From Paludisphaera mucosa (GTDB lineage Bacteria > Planctomycetota > Planctomycetia > Isosphaerales > Isosphaeraceae), in NCBI RefSeq assembly GCF_029589435.1, contig NZ_JARRAG010000002.1, forward strand, positions 4,960,001 to 5,024,000: a stretch of 64,000 nt of DNA. Direction: 5' to 3'. This document shows positions 18,285 to 27,266 of the stretch, piece after piece. Position 1 is the first letter of the stretch. Each line of letters opens with the position of its first letter. The translations under genes and the position numbers were made by a program. The notes under the pieces were generated by a model, which was not told the origin of the DNA, did not search any database, and worked only from the letters and a program-made list of their open reading frames with translations.

Positions 18285-19355
18285 ATGCGCCCCCGACGCA
18301 TGAGCGGATTCACGCTCATCGAGCTGCTCGTCGTCATCGCGATCATCGCGGTTCTGATAGCCCTCTTGCTCCCCGCCGTGCAGGCGGCGCGCGAGGCCGC
18401 CCGGCGGTCGCAGTGCGTCAACAACCTGAAGCAGATCGGCCTGGGCATGCACAACTACCACAGCACCACCAACAGCTTCCCCCAGGGGGCGTCGAAGAAC
18501 GCCAAGAACTGGGCGGGGGACAGCGACCTGATCTGGGCTTCGTGGGGCGCCAACGCGCTCTTGCTCCCCTACCTGGAGCAGTCGGCCCTCTACAGCGCGG
18601 CCAACTTCGCGTGGGGGATCAACCCCTACGGCGACCCGTGCTACTACATCAACAGCACGGTCGCCAACACCCGGCTCAACGCCTTCCTCTGCCCGTCGGA
18701 CGCCAACGCCGGTCGGCCGAACATCAACAACTATTACGCCTCGGTGGGCACGACGACCGACTTCATGACCAACGACTGCTGGGGGAACATCAACCCCAAC
18801 TGCAAGCCGACCGGCAGCACCGGCGTCTTCACCTACTTCATGACGTACGGGATCGCCGACATCACCGACGGCACGGCCAACGCGGTCGCCTATTCCGAGT
18901 CGCTGACCGGCAAGGAGAACGTCGGCAACCAGTACCGCGGCAACAGCACGCGGGGCGTCGCCGACCCCGGGATCGTGATGTACAACGCCGCGACCCGTCC
19001 CGACCTGATCCTCAAGGGCCTCCAGAACTGCGCCGATGCGTTCAAGAACAACCAGAAGATCGCCACCAACAAGGGCCAGCTCTGGGGCTTCGGGGCGCGG
19101 GCGTACTCGCTCTTCCAGACGATCCAGGCCCCCAACGACAGCCAGTTCAAGTTCGGCTCGTGCCAGTTCGGCTGCGACGACTGCGGGCTCGACCAGTCCT
19201 GGTCGGTCGGGGCCCAGAGCAACCACTCGGGGGGCGTGAACGTCCTCTTCGCCGACGGCTCGGTCCGGTTCGTCAAGGACTCGGTCGCCCGGCCGACCTG
19301 GTGGTCGCTGGGCACCCGCGACAGCGGCGAGGTCGTAGGCTCGGACAGCTACTGA
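18285..19355 (+). CDS. DUF1559 pseudopilin-like protein (cassette 2)
   Basis: The product is 356 aa. The chosen ATG is 8 bases after GGAG and gives [17 protein letters not shown]; an ATG five codons later is possible. The prepilin-type leader, the helix [26 protein letters not shown], the H-x9-DG motif (NHSGGVNVLFADGSVRF) and the C-terminal tail SGEVVGSDSY are all present. It has more Cys and Asn than cassette 1 (CQFGCDDCGLD). Secretion and pseudopilin-like assembly are inferred from the leader. A very small lipoprotein gene follows after 72 bases and then a terminator. Confidence 0.92.
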   Translation: MRPRRMSGFTLIELLVVIAIIAVLIALLLPAVQAAREAARRSQCVNNLKQIGLGMHNYHSTTNSFPQGASKNAKNWAGDSDLIWASWGANALLLPYLEQSALYSAANFAWGINPYGDPCYYINSTVANTRLNAFLCPSDANAGRPNINNYYASVGTTTDFMTNDCWGNINPNCKPTGSTGVFTYFMTYGIADITDGTANAVAYSESLTGKENVGNQYRGNSTRGVADPGIVMYNAATRPDLILKGLQNCADAFKNNQKIATNKGQLWGFGARAYSLFQTIQAPNDSQFKFGSCQFGCDDCGLDQSWSVGAQSNHSGGVNVLFADGSVRFVKDSVARPTWWSLGTRDSGEVVGSDSY

Positions 19356-19427
19356 TCCTGATCCTGAGGCGGGCCGGCCGACGCGAGATCCGTCCCCAGT
19401 CCGGCGAGAACCGAATCGAGGTTGTGC

Positions 19428-19646
19428 ATGCGAGCGTTCCGAATCGTCTCCCTCTCCGCATCGATCCTCGCGCTCACGGGCGCGCTGGCCCTGTTCGCCC
19501 TCCCCGGCTGCGACGGCGGCGGCGACGGCGAACAGGCGTCGCCCATCAACAAGGCGGAGTCCGAGAGCCAGGCCAAGGCGTACGAGCAGTTCGCCCTGAC
19601 CAAGAAGGGGGGCCGCCCCCCCGCCAAGGCCGCCCCCAAGCCCTGA
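19428..19646 (+). CDS. Very small lipoprotein downstream of DUF1559 (cassette 2)
   Basis: The product is 72 aa starting MRAFRIVSLS; a TTG two codons earlier is less likely. The signal sequence ends in the lipobox LPGC (Cys26) followed by DGGGDGEQAS, and the mature peptide is only about 45 residues ending PPAKAAPKP. It resembles the short lipoproteins commonly found after DUF1559 genes in Planctomycetes. The mature part is too short for an enzyme, so a structural or partner role to the DUF1559 protein is an inference from position only. Confidence 0.65.
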   Translation: MRAFRIVSLSASILALTGALALFALPGCDGGGDGEQASPINKAESESQAKAYEQFALTKKGGRPPAKAAPKP

Positions 19647-19702
19647 CCTAACTGAGCGGGCGGATGATCTCGCCCGAGAACGAGCCGGAAGGAAGAGGAC
19701 CG

Positions 19703-19742
19703 AACGGCGGGCCACCCCCTGGGGAGGTCCGCCGTTTTCTTT
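19703..19742 (+). terminator. Rho-independent terminator
   Basis: AACGGCGG (19703-19710) pairs with CCGCCGTT (19729-19736), with an inner CCCC/GGGG pairing, and the stem runs directly into TTTTCTTT (19735-19742). It ends the DUF1559-lipoprotein unit on the plus strand. Confidence 0.8.
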
Positions 19743-19772
19743 GCGCCCGGCCGAGGAATCCGGGGAACCTGG

Positions 19773-19802
19773 TTTATTTGCGAAATTTGCGCGACCTATA
19801 CT
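19773..19802 (+). promoter_or_regulatory. Candidate promoter of the small secreted repeat protein
   Basis: TATACT (19797-19802) is a good -10 hexamer in an AT-rich patch just after a terminator and 58 bases before the next start codon. The -35 side (TTTATT, 18-base spacing) is weak. Position supports an independent transcription unit. Confidence 0.35.
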
Positions 19803-19860
19803 ATATGGGCAAGCGGAGTCGTCTGCTTCGAGATTTGAGCACCAGAAGAGGGAAGCACCC

Positions 19861-20310
19861 ATGTTGAGGACATCGTGGATCGCGCTGGGGATCGTGGGCC
19901 TTGTCGGCCTCTCGGCGCAGGCCTCGGCTCAGGAGATCGTCGGCCAGCCGTCCCCCTACCCGATCGCCGGGCCCATCGCCGACGGTACGATCATCGGCAC
20001 GCCCAGCCCCGTGATCGGCGACGGCGTGATCGTGGGCTCGCCCATGGGCGGGGCGATCGAGGGGACGATCATCGGCTCGCCGAGCCCGATCTACCTCGGG
20101 GGTCCGTCGACGTCGCAGTCGGGGCCGATCCACCCTTACAGCTATTACATCGACTTCCCCAACCCCGCGCGGACGTACGTCCCGTACGGCCCGTCCGACA
20201 CCTTCACGTACCAGGGCCAGGCGTACGGCCACGCCTACGACCGCTGGACGTGGTCGGCCATGTCCGGCGCCTCGCCGGGCCTCGGTCGGTACTACCAGAT
20301 CCTGCACTGA
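19861..20310 (+). CDS. Small secreted protein with repeated (D/E)GxIxGxPxx motifs, unknown
   Basis: The product is 149 aa with a signal peptide (cleavage near ASAQE, about residue 22). The first half of the mature chain repeats short units: DGTIIGTPSP, DGVIVGSPMG and EGTIIGSPSP. The second half is aromatic-rich (YSYYIDFPNPARTYVPYG; YGHAYDRWTW). It has its own likely promoter and a GAGGGAAG ribosome-binding site. I do not recognise a family. Composition suggests an extracellular or envelope structural protein, which is inference. Two strong hairpins follow the stop. Confidence 0.65.
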   Translation: MLRTSWIALGIVGLVGLSAQASAQEIVGQPSPYPIAGPIADGTIIGTPSPVIGDGVIVGSPMGGAIEGTIIGSPSPIYLGGPSTSQSGPIHPYSYYIDFPNPARTYVPYGPSDTFTYQGQAYGHAYDRWTWSAMSGASPGLGRYYQILH

Positions 20311-20327
20311 GCCGCCCCGAAGGGCCG

Positions 20328-20369
20328 GATGAGGGTCGCGGCGCTTCGCGAGGGCCCGCGCCCCTCATC
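20328..20369. terminator. 14-bp imperfect hairpin after the small secreted protein gene
   Basis: GATGAGGG-t-CGCGG (20328-20341) pairs with 20356-20369 with one mismatch around a 14-base loop. It lies 18 bases after a stop codon, between convergent genes, without a T-run. It is probably a bidirectional terminator or a REP-like element; its GATGAGGG ends recall the dispersed repeat at 4252-4312. Confidence 0.5.
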
Positions 20370-20403
20370 GTCGTCATTCCCCCCGAACTCCGACGACCCA
20401 GAT

Positions 20404-20433
20404 CTGCCGCCGGGCGCCTTCTCCCGGCGGCAG
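20404..20433. terminator. Perfect 11-bp GC hairpin between convergent genes
   Basis: CTGCCGCCGGG (20404-20414) and CCCGGCGGCAG (20423-20433) are exact reverse complements around an 8-base loop. It sits 25 bases beyond the 3' end of the S41 protease gene on the opposite strand, so it may stop that transcript, and it follows another hairpin for the plus-strand gene. Confidence 0.55.
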
Positions 20434-20458
20434 AAGGACGAGCCCGAGACCGGCGACC

Positions 20459-23400
20459 TCATTTGGCCTCGGCCGGTCGGCGGACGCGGATGGGGAGGGC
20501 GGGGGCCGCGGGGCGTTTCGGGGGCGGGGATTTTTCCAGGGCTTCGAGGATCATCTCGATGGCCTTGTCGAGCTGGGGGTCCTTGCCGGCGGCGACGAGG
20601 GCGGGGTCCTGCTCGACGTCGACGTCGGGCGGGACGCCGATGTTCTCGATGATCCAGCCGTCCTCGGTGAAGTTGGCGAGGTTGGGCGCGGTGACGCCGC
20701 CGCCGTCCATGAGGACGGGCATGTCGGTGATGCCGACGACGCCGCCCCAGGTCCGCTTGCCGACGAGCGGGCCGAGGCCGAACTTGCGGAACATCCAGGG
20801 GAGGACGTCGCCGCCGGAGCCGGCCGTCTCGTCGATGAGCATGACCTTGGGCCCCAGGATCGTCGCGTTGGGCGAGCGCTGGGCCTCGCCGAATCGGGCC
20901 GCCCAGTAGGCGATCAGGGGGCGGCGCAGCAGGGTGATGTAATAGTCGGCGATCTGGCCGCCGCCGTTGAACCGCTCGTCGACGATCACCGCGTCCTTGT
21001 CGGCCTGCGGGAAGAAGTAGCGCTTGAAGTACGAGAAGCCGGGCTCGGCCGTGTTGGGGACGTAGATGTACGCGGCCCGGCCCTGGGTCCGCTCGTGGAC
21101 CTTCCGCAGGTTCCCCTCGACCCACGCCCGGTTGCGCAGGGCCGACTCGTCGGCGATGGGCTCGACGACGACCGTGCGCGACTCGGAGCCGTCGGCCTTG
21201 GGGCCGACCTTCAGCTCGGTCCGGCGGCCGACGGTCCCCTCGAAGGGCTTGTAGACCTCGGCGTCGGCCTTCACGTCGCGGCCGTCGACGGCCAGCAGGT
21301 AGTCGCCGACCTTGACGTCGACCCCGGGGGCGGCCAGGGGGGCGCGAAGGGTCGGATCCCAGAACGCGCCGCCGTAGATCGTCTTGAACTTGTAGCGGCC
21401 GTCGGCGACCTGATAGTCGGCGCCGAGCAGGCCGACGGGGACCTTCTTGGGCTCGTACAGCCGCTCGCCGCCGCCGAGATAGCTGTGGCCGACGGACAGC
21501 TCGCTGAGCATCCAGCGGATGACCCGGTTGAGGTCGGTCCGCGTCGCCAGGTGGGGCAGGAAGGCCTCGTATTTGGCCCGGACGGCGTCCCAGTCGGCCC
21601 CGTGCATGTTGGGGGCGTAGAAGTGGTCGCGGTTGATCCGCCAGGCCTCGTGGAACATCTGCGGCCACTCGGCGCGGGGGTCGATGGCGATCGAGACGGC
21701 GGCGACCGCGCCGATCGCGCCGTCGCCCTTGGCGAACTTGCCGGCGTCGACGACCCCGACGACGTCGTCGGCCCGGTACAGGATCTTCTTGCGGTCGGCC
21801 GAGATCCGGAAGTCGGCGATCCCCTCGGCGAGCGTCTGCTCCTCGCGGGTCTTGAGGTCGAACCGCCGCAGCGAGGTCTTGGCCCCGCCCCCCTCCTGGA
21901 TCGGCCGCGCGACCGGCCGGTGGAGGTAGTAGACCTGGCCCTCGTCGCCCGCCGCCACGTTCGCGATCAGGCCCTCCGCCGCCGGCAGGGGGATGATCCG
22001 GCCCGAGATCCCGTCCAGGTCGATCACCACCGGCTTCACAGGCTTCGGCGGCTCCGCGTCGGGCGCGTCCTTCTTGTCCTTGTCGGCCTCGTCCTTCTTC
22101 GCCTTCTCCTTGTCGTCCTTCGGCTTGTCCTTGTCTTTATCCTTGCCCTTCTCCTCGTCGCCCTCCTCGTCGCTCTCCTTGAGGAGCGGGTTCGGCGTCG
22201 CCTTCTGGAGGCTGACGAGGTAGAGGGTCGACGAGACGGGGGCGTCGGTCGAGGACTGGTCGAACGAGTTCTTGACCGGGCCGGCGTCGGTCGAGGCCGC
22301 GAAGTATAAGTATTTCCCGCCGACGTCGAAGGCGGGGACGCCGGCCTCGACGAGGCCGTCGGTCAGCGGGAAGGTCTTGTCCTGGTCGAGCGAATAGAGG
22401 CCGATCGTCCGGATGCCCGCCCGGGTGTCGATGGTGTAGGCGAGCCACTTCGAGTCGGGCGACCAGCGCCCGGCGGGGATGTCGTCGAGCCCGAAGAAGG
22501 GCTCGTTCGCGACCTTCTTGACGGCGGACGAGGACAGGTCGATGTAGGACAGGGCCTTGGCGTTGTCGACGTAGGCGATCTTCTTCGAGTCGGGCGACCA
22601 GACGGGGTCCTGGTAGTAGCCCGGCCCGTGCAGGGGGTACACGGCGACCTCGCCCTTGCCGTCCTGGGGCCGGACGTGCAGCGCGTACTCGCCGGAGGCG
22701 TCGCTGAAGTAGGCGATCGACTTGCCGTCGGGCGACCAGATCGGCGAGCGTTCGTGGACGCCGGGAGTGTCGGTCAGGTTGCGCGGATCCCCCTTCTTGG
22801 CCGGCACGGTCACGATCTCGCCGCGATACTCCAGCACGAGCCGCTTGCCGCTGGGCGAGACGTCGGCCCCTCGCACCAGCTTGGGGTTCGAGGCCCGCCG
22901 GGGCCGGGCCTCGGCCAGGTCGGCGGCCACCGCCACCTTCAGCCGGGTCGACGCCTTCTTCGCGGGGTCGTAGACGTGGAGGTAGCCCGCCTGCTCGTAG
23001 ATCACCTTCCCCGCGCCGGCGGAGGCGGAGTCGATCGGGAAGTCCTGGTGGTCGGTCAGCCGCGCGACGGCCTTCGTCGCGGGGTCGAACGAGAAGAGGT
23101 TGAACTCGCCGTCGCGGTCGGAGAGGAAGTAGACGAGCGGGCCGACCCACATGGGCATGGTGTCGTTGCAGCCGCCGGCCGGCTTGGGGATCTCGACGTG
23201 CGAGAGGTCCGCGAGCTTGAGCACCCAGATCCGCGAGGCCGTGCCGCCGCGGTAGTTCTTCCACTGCCGGAACCGCTCGGCGATCGGCGTGTAGGCCAGC
23301 GACGCGCCGTCGGGCGAGAGCGCGCCCATGTCGGCCGAAGGGGCGGGGAGCCGCTCGGGCGCGCCGCCGGCCGGGGCGACGGCGAAGAGCTGGGCGTGGC

Positions 23401-23821
23401 GGTTCGTGAACACCTCGCGCTGCGACGCGAAGAGGACCTTGCCGTCGGGCGTGAAGCCGCGGACGAGGTCGTCTCCCGGGTGCCAGGTCAGCCGCCGGGG
23501 CTCGCCGCCGGCGGCCGGGACGACGTAGACGTCGACGTTGCCGTCGTACGAGGCCGAGAACGCGATCGTCTCGCCGTCGGGCGAGATCCGGGGGTTCGTC
23601 TCCGCCCCCGGGTGCGACGTCAGCCGCCGCGCGTGCGCGCCGTCCTCGTCGGCCGTCCAGACGTCGTCCGCGTAGACGAACGCGATCCGCCCCGGCGCGA
23701 TCGCCGGCGCCGCCAGCATCCGCGTGTCTGACGTGTCCACCGCGCGGGCCCGGCCCGCCAGCAGCCCTGCGAGCAAGCCCCCGATGATCCCCAACTTCCG
23801 CCCCGCGCGGCTCGACTTCAT
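20459..23821 (-). CDS. Tricorn-like S41 family protease with WD40-like propellers
   Basis: The product is 1120 aa with a signal peptide (about 1-27). An N-terminal six-bladed propeller (SPDGETIAFSA, TPDGKVLFAS) and a second one (SPDGKSIAYFS, SPDSKKIAYVD, SPDSKWLAYTI) precede a Lys/Asp/Glu-rich insert (about 547-592). The C-terminal half has the core tricorn C1 region with H779 in SVGHSYLGGG, a PDZ-like domain (about 810-890), and the S41 nucleophile S1002 in DETAGSGGD; E1059 is at the right distance to complete the charge relay. Exported tricorn homologs degrade peptides, the propellers gating access. GGAGG lies 7 bases before the ATG. It is monocistronic. Confidence 0.9.
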   Translation of the reverse strand: MKSSRAGRKLGIIGGLLAGLLAGRARAVDTSDTRMLAAPAIAPGRIAFVYADDVWTADEDGAHARRLTSHPGAETNPRISPDGETIAFSASYDGNVDVYVVPAAGGEPRRLTWHPGDDLVRGFTPDGKVLFASQREVFTNRHAQLFAVAPAGGAPERLPAPSADMGALSPDGASLAYTPIAERFRQWKNYRGGTASRIWVLKLADLSHVEIPKPAGGCNDTMPMWVGPLVYFLSDRDGEFNLFSFDPATKAVARLTDHQDFPIDSASAGAGKVIYEQAGYLHVYDPAKKASTRLKVAVAADLAEARPRRASNPKLVRGADVSPSGKRLVLEYRGEIVTVPAKKGDPRNLTDTPGVHERSPIWSPDGKSIAYFSDASGEYALHVRPQDGKGEVAVYPLHGPGYYQDPVWSPDSKKIAYVDNAKALSYIDLSSSAVKKVANEPFFGLDDIPAGRWSPDSKWLAYTIDTRAGIRTIGLYSLDQDKTFPLTDGLVEAGVPAFDVGGKYLYFAASTDAGPVKNSFDQSSTDAPVSSTLYLVSLQKATPNPLLKESDEEGDEEKGKDKDKDKPKDDKEKAKKDEADKDKKDAPDAEPPKPVKPVVIDLDGISGRIIPLPAAEGLIANVAAGDEGQVYYLHRPVARPIQEGGGAKTSLRRFDLKTREEQTLAEGIADFRISADRKKILYRADDVVGVVDAGKFAKGDGAIGAVAAVSIAIDPRAEWPQMFHEAWRINRDHFYAPNMHGADWDAVRAKYEAFLPHLATRTDLNRVIRWMLSELSVGHSYLGGGERLYEPKKVPVGLLGADYQVADGRYKFKTIYGGAFWDPTLRAPLAAPGVDVKVGDYLLAVDGRDVKADAEVYKPFEGTVGRRTELKVGPKADGSESRTVVVEPIADESALRNRAWVEGNLRKVHERTQGRAAYIYVPNTAEPGFSYFKRYFFPQADKDAVIVDERFNGGGQIADYYITLLRRPLIAYWAARFGEAQRSPNATILGPKVMLIDETAGSGGDVLPWMFRKFGLGPLVGKRTWGGVVGITDMPVLMDGGGVTAPNLANFTEDGWIIENIGVPPDVDVEQDPALVAAGKDPQLDKAIEMILEALEKSPPPKRPAAPALPIRVRRPAEAK

Positions 23822-23946
23822 CCGTCGCCTCCCGGCTTCCCGATCCTCGTTGCGTCGGCTTCAAGAAGACCAGGCTATCCGCGCGGCGCACGCCCTGCCA
23901 GACGCGACAGCCGCTTCCCCCCGGCGACCCCGTGAGCGGACTCGGC

Positions 23947-24828
23947 TCACCGAGGCGTGACCTCGCCCCCGCGCAGGAACTCGACGAGCCGGCGGTTCAC
24001 CCGGTCGGGCTCCTCGTGCTGGATCCAGTGGGTGGCCTCTTCGAAGAACTCCAGCTCGCCCCGGTCGCACAGGTCGAGGCTCGCCTCGGCGATTCCGCGC
24101 TCCAGGAATCGGTCGCCGGCGCCCCACAGGACGAGGGTCGGTACCGTCACGCGCCGGTCGGGGCCGAACGAGGGGCCGTATCGCAGCAGGGCCCGGTACC
24201 AGTGGATCATCGCCGTGATCGCGCCCGGCCGCGACCAGGCCGCGCGGTAGGCGTCGAGATCGGCTTCGCTGAACGTCCCCGGGCGGCTGGTGCTGAGCAG
24301 GCTCTCGGTCAGCATCCGCCAGTTCTTCCGGCGGCACAGGGCCTCAGGCAGCCAGGGAGTCTGGAAGAAGAAGACGTACCAGCTCTTCATCAGTTGCCGA
24401 GGCGAGCCGAGCAGGTAGCGCCGCGAGGCGGCCGGGTGCGGGGCGTTGAGGATGGCGAGCCGTTCCACCCGCTCGGGGTTTCGGGTCGCGACCCACCAGG
24501 CGACGATCCCGCCCCAGTCGTGGCCCACCAGCGCGGCGCGGGGGCGGCCCGTCGATTCGATCAGCCCAATCACATCGTCGGCGAGGGTGTCGAGCGCGTA
24601 GGCGGAGACCGGCCCCGGCTTGTCGCTCGCATCATACCCGCGCTGGTCGGGCGCCAGCACGCGGAGCCCGGCCTCGGCCAGCGGCCCGATCTGCCGCCGC
24701 CAGCACAGCCAGGTCTCGGGGAAGCCGTGCAGCAGGATCACCGGCGGCCCGTCCTCCGGCCCCGCCTCGACGACGTGGAGGCTCAGGCCGTTCGTCGAGG
24801 TCGCGACGTGCCGCAAGGGATCGCTCAT
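23947..24828 (-). CDS. Epoxide-hydrolase-like alpha/beta hydrolase
   Basis: The product is 293 aa, cytoplasmic. HGFPE (34-38) forms the oxyanion hole. The nucleophile elbow is GHDWGG with D104, an aspartate as in epoxide hydrolases and haloalkane dehalogenases. D239 (GAGDRF) and H267 (THWIQHEEP) complete the triad. Y151 and Y211 in the lid region match the two tyrosines that activate the epoxide, so epoxide hydrolase is favoured over dehalogenase. The stop of the GH-A-like gene lies 19 bases downstream of its start region, so the two same-strand genes may be linked in the order glycosidase then this gene. Confidence 0.85.
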   Translation of the reverse strand: MSDPLRHVATSTNGLSLHVVEAGPEDGPPVILLHGFPETWLCWRRQIGPLAEAGLRVLAPDQRGYDASDKPGPVSAYALDTLADDVIGLIESTGRPRAALVGHDWGGIVAWWVATRNPERVERLAILNAPHPAASRRYLLGSPRQLMKSWYVFFFQTPWLPEALCRRKNWRMLTESLLSTSRPGTFSEADLDAYRAAWSRPGAITAMIHWYRALLRYGPSFGPDRRVTVPTLVLWGAGDRFLERGIAEASLDLCDRGELEFFEEATHWIQHEEPDRVNRRLVEFLRGGEVTPR

Positions 24829-24847
24829 GTCGTTTCCACGGGCCTCG

Positions 24848-26491
24848 TCACTTCGCGGGCTTCGACGTCCCGGTCAGCTTGTAGATCGCGCGCCACTTGG
24901 GGGTGTCGAGCTGGTCGACGTCCTCGCTCAGGCCCCAGCAGCCGTAGCGGCTGGCCGTGCTGATGTGGGCGAAGTACATGTAGAGGCCGCCTCCGCGGTC
25001 GAACCAGTTGTCGACGGCGTCGTGGAGCAGGAGCGGCTCCATCGCGGGGAGTCGGTTGGCGCGGATGCGGTTGGCGACGTTCGTGGGGTCGCCGCCGCCG
25101 ACGTCGGGGCCGATCTCGTACTGGCAATGCTGCAGGCGGTACCGGTCGGCGATCTTGCGGATCTTCTCGCGGTTGGCGAGGTTCTCGTCGGAGTTGGCCC
25201 GCATGGCCGCGACGAGCTGCTCCGGGGTCGCGTCTTTCGCCGCTTTAGCGACGTTGTAGTACGACGCGTCGGCGAGGCCGAAGAAGTGGTCGCGGGGCTC
25301 GCCGTAGGTCGCCTTCACCCAGGCGAGGACGTCGGCGAAGTGGGGCTCCGCGGAGATCGCCCACGAGGCGTAGATCGGCCGGATGCGGTCGGCCTGATCC
25401 TGGCCGAAGACCTCGCGGAACGTCTTGCCGATCTCGACGAGCCGCTTGGCGTGCCGGCGGTGGGTCCAGATCTCCTCGTCCTTCGAGCCGTCGGCGTTCA
25501 GCGGCGAGCCGCCGCGCTTGGCCTCGTCGATCGCCGCGAGCTTGTTGTAGATGTACTGCGGGAAGCCGAAGTTCCAGACCTCGTTCGAGTGCTCGATGTA
25601 GAGCTTCAGCCCCGGCTTCAGCTCGGCCTTGAGGAACCGGGCCAGTTCGCGGACGTAGCCGTCGGTGGCGGCGACCGGGACGTTGATCCAGAGGTCCTTG
25701 CCGGTCTCGTTCGCCAGGGCCGCGACGTACTCCCAGGCGACGCCGTACTTGCCCTGGGGCGTCCCGGACTGGGTCGCGTAGTCGGCCGGCCGGCGGTCGG
25801 CCCATTCGAGGGCGTGGTGGCCGGTGTCGCCGTAGAAGCCGGGGTTGTGGTTGGTGTCGAGCCAGTCCATGTAGCGGAGCGCGGCGAACGGGCGGAGGCT
25901 GTTGAGGAACTCGTTCGTGAAGACCTGCTTGGTATCGGCCGGATAGCCGGGCCGGATGATGCGGAGGCCGGAGATCCCCGAGCCTTCGGAGGCCTTCGGG
26001 TCACGCCGGGTCTTGGTGAACGAGACGACCAGGATGCCGCACGCCTTGGGGACGACGATCCGGCCGGTGGTCGCGTTCGTCTTCGCGTCGTACCGCACGC
26101 CCTCGACCCTGCAGCCGGGCCCCTCGGCGATGGCGACCTCGGCCCGGCCCTGGAGCGTGAACGGATACGAGCCGCCCCAGTCGGGCTGGTAGGCGTCGGG
26201 GTCGTCGATCGGCGGGGCCCAGGCGAACGCCGGGCGGACGTCGAACAGGACGGTCCTGGCGTCGGTCGTCGGCCAGCCCTTGGCGTCGACGGGCGCGTCG
26301 CCCTCGCCCTGCGCCTTCATCCAACCCCGAAGCGTCTTCGCCAGGTCCACGAACGGCCGCGCTCGGCCGCCGTCGCCGAGGCCGTCCAGCTCCACGCCCA
26401 CCTGCTTCGCATGCGGCGTCGGCTGCGCGATCGCGTCGCCCGCCCAGGCCGCCCCCAGGACCACCACCGCGACCCACCACGCGCCCTTCAT
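24848..26491 (-). CDS. Secreted clan GH-A-like glycoside hydrolase ('cellulose-binding' planctomycete family)
   Basis: The product is 547 aa. The ATG chosen follows GGGAGG and opens a signal peptide (MKGAWWVAVVVLGAAWAGDAIA); about 100 codons upstream are in frame but Arg-rich and non-coding in character. After a beta-rich N-terminal part (about 60-180) a TIM barrel is likely: IEHSNEVWNF carries an N-E pair (E304) like the acid/base of clan GH-A, and HCQYEIGP (E459) fits the nucleophile. Many planctomycete proteins of this type are named cellulose-binding without biochemical proof. The substrate is unknown. Confidence 0.72.
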   Translation of the reverse strand: MKGAWWVAVVVLGAAWAGDAIAQPTPHAKQVGVELDGLGDGGRARPFVDLAKTLRGWMKAQGEGDAPVDAKGWPTTDARTVLFDVRPAFAWAPPIDDPDAYQPDWGGSYPFTLQGRAEVAIAEGPGCRVEGVRYDAKTNATTGRIVVPKACGILVVSFTKTRRDPKASEGSGISGLRIIRPGYPADTKQVFTNEFLNSLRPFAALRYMDWLDTNHNPGFYGDTGHHALEWADRRPADYATQSGTPQGKYGVAWEYVAALANETGKDLWINVPVAATDGYVRELARFLKAELKPGLKLYIEHSNEVWNFGFPQYIYNKLAAIDEAKRGGSPLNADGSKDEEIWTHRRHAKRLVEIGKTFREVFGQDQADRIRPIYASWAISAEPHFADVLAWVKATYGEPRDHFFGLADASYYNVAKAAKDATPEQLVAAMRANSDENLANREKIRKIADRYRLQHCQYEIGPDVGGGDPTNVANRIRANRLPAMEPLLLHDAVDNWFDRGGGLYMYFAHISTASRYGCWGLSEDVDQLDTPKWRAIYKLTGTSKPAK

Positions 26492-26735
26492 GTCCGCCCT
26501 CCCGGCTTCGCATCCGAAATTCCGCGACGTCGCTCGTCGTTCATCGTCGATGCGCATGAGGGTAACCGCCCGCCGGGTCGGACGCCAGGGACCCCAGCCG
26601 TCGCCGGCTTCTTCAACCCCGCCCGGGGGATCGGGAAACGTCGCGTCCGTCGGGTCGTCGACATAATTGACGGAAAGCGCCGAACTTGTTTCGTACAATC
26701 TCGTCCGATCGCCACCCACCCTCCCGGAGCCTCTC

Positions 26736-27179
26736 ATGTATCGCACGATCCGAACGGCCGGACTCCTCCTGATGGCCTTATCCACGCTCGCGCCCACAAC
26801 CGACGCCGAGGAGAAGGCGGCGACGGTCGAAGGGGCCTGGAGGCAGGTCGAGCAGAAGAACGGCGGGGCCCCGTCCTACGAGAGACCTCCAAGCGGGACG
26901 GTGATGACCGACTACATCGTCGGCGGTCGGTTCGTCTGGATCATCGTCAGGGACGGGAAGGCCGTAAGCCTGGCCGGCGGTCGCTACAAGGTCGAGAAGG
27001 ACAAGTTCACCGAGATCGTCGAATACGCGAACGGCGGGGAGGCGGTCGATTCGTTCGTGGGCAAGTCGTTCGAGTTCACCGTCAAGATCGAGGGCGACAC
27101 GCTCACCAAGATCGGGACGATCCAGGTGAATGGCCAGGACTACGAGATCGACGAGAAATGGGAGCGGTGCAAACCCTGA
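26736..27179 (+). CDS. Small secreted lipocalin-like protein
   Basis: The product is 147 aa; the ATG chosen (CGGAG 8 bases upstream) opens a signal peptide MYRTIRTAGLLLMALSTLAPTTDA. The mature part begins VEGAWRQVEQKNGG and runs as alternating beta strands (GTVMTDYIVGGRFVWIIV, GGRYKVEKDKFTEIVEYA, FEFTVKIEGDTLTKIGTIQVNG, YEIDEKWERC), the pattern of lipocalin-like domains frequent in planctomycete exported proteins. It probably binds a small ligand or is structural. It is divergent from the GH-A-like gene and monocistronic. Confidence 0.68.
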   Translation: MYRTIRTAGLLLMALSTLAPTTDAEEKAATVEGAWRQVEQKNGGAPSYERPPSGTVMTDYIVGGRFVWIIVRDGKAVSLAGGRYKVEKDKFTEIVEYANGGEAVDSFVGKSFEFTVKIEGDTLTKIGTIQVNGQDYEIDEKWERCKP

Positions 27180-27266
27180 TGGACGGCCCGCCGAGGAGCC
27201 GCCTCGCAAATCCGGACGCGACCCTCCCGCCGGCGATCGGCGCGTCGCGCCGACGAAGGCCCGTCT

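Noticed and set aside
26667-26699. TTGACG and TACAAT as a promoter for the lipocalin-like gene
   Set aside because: Both hexamers are good but 21 bases apart, too far for a standard sigma-70 promoter; TACAAT alone may still be a -10.
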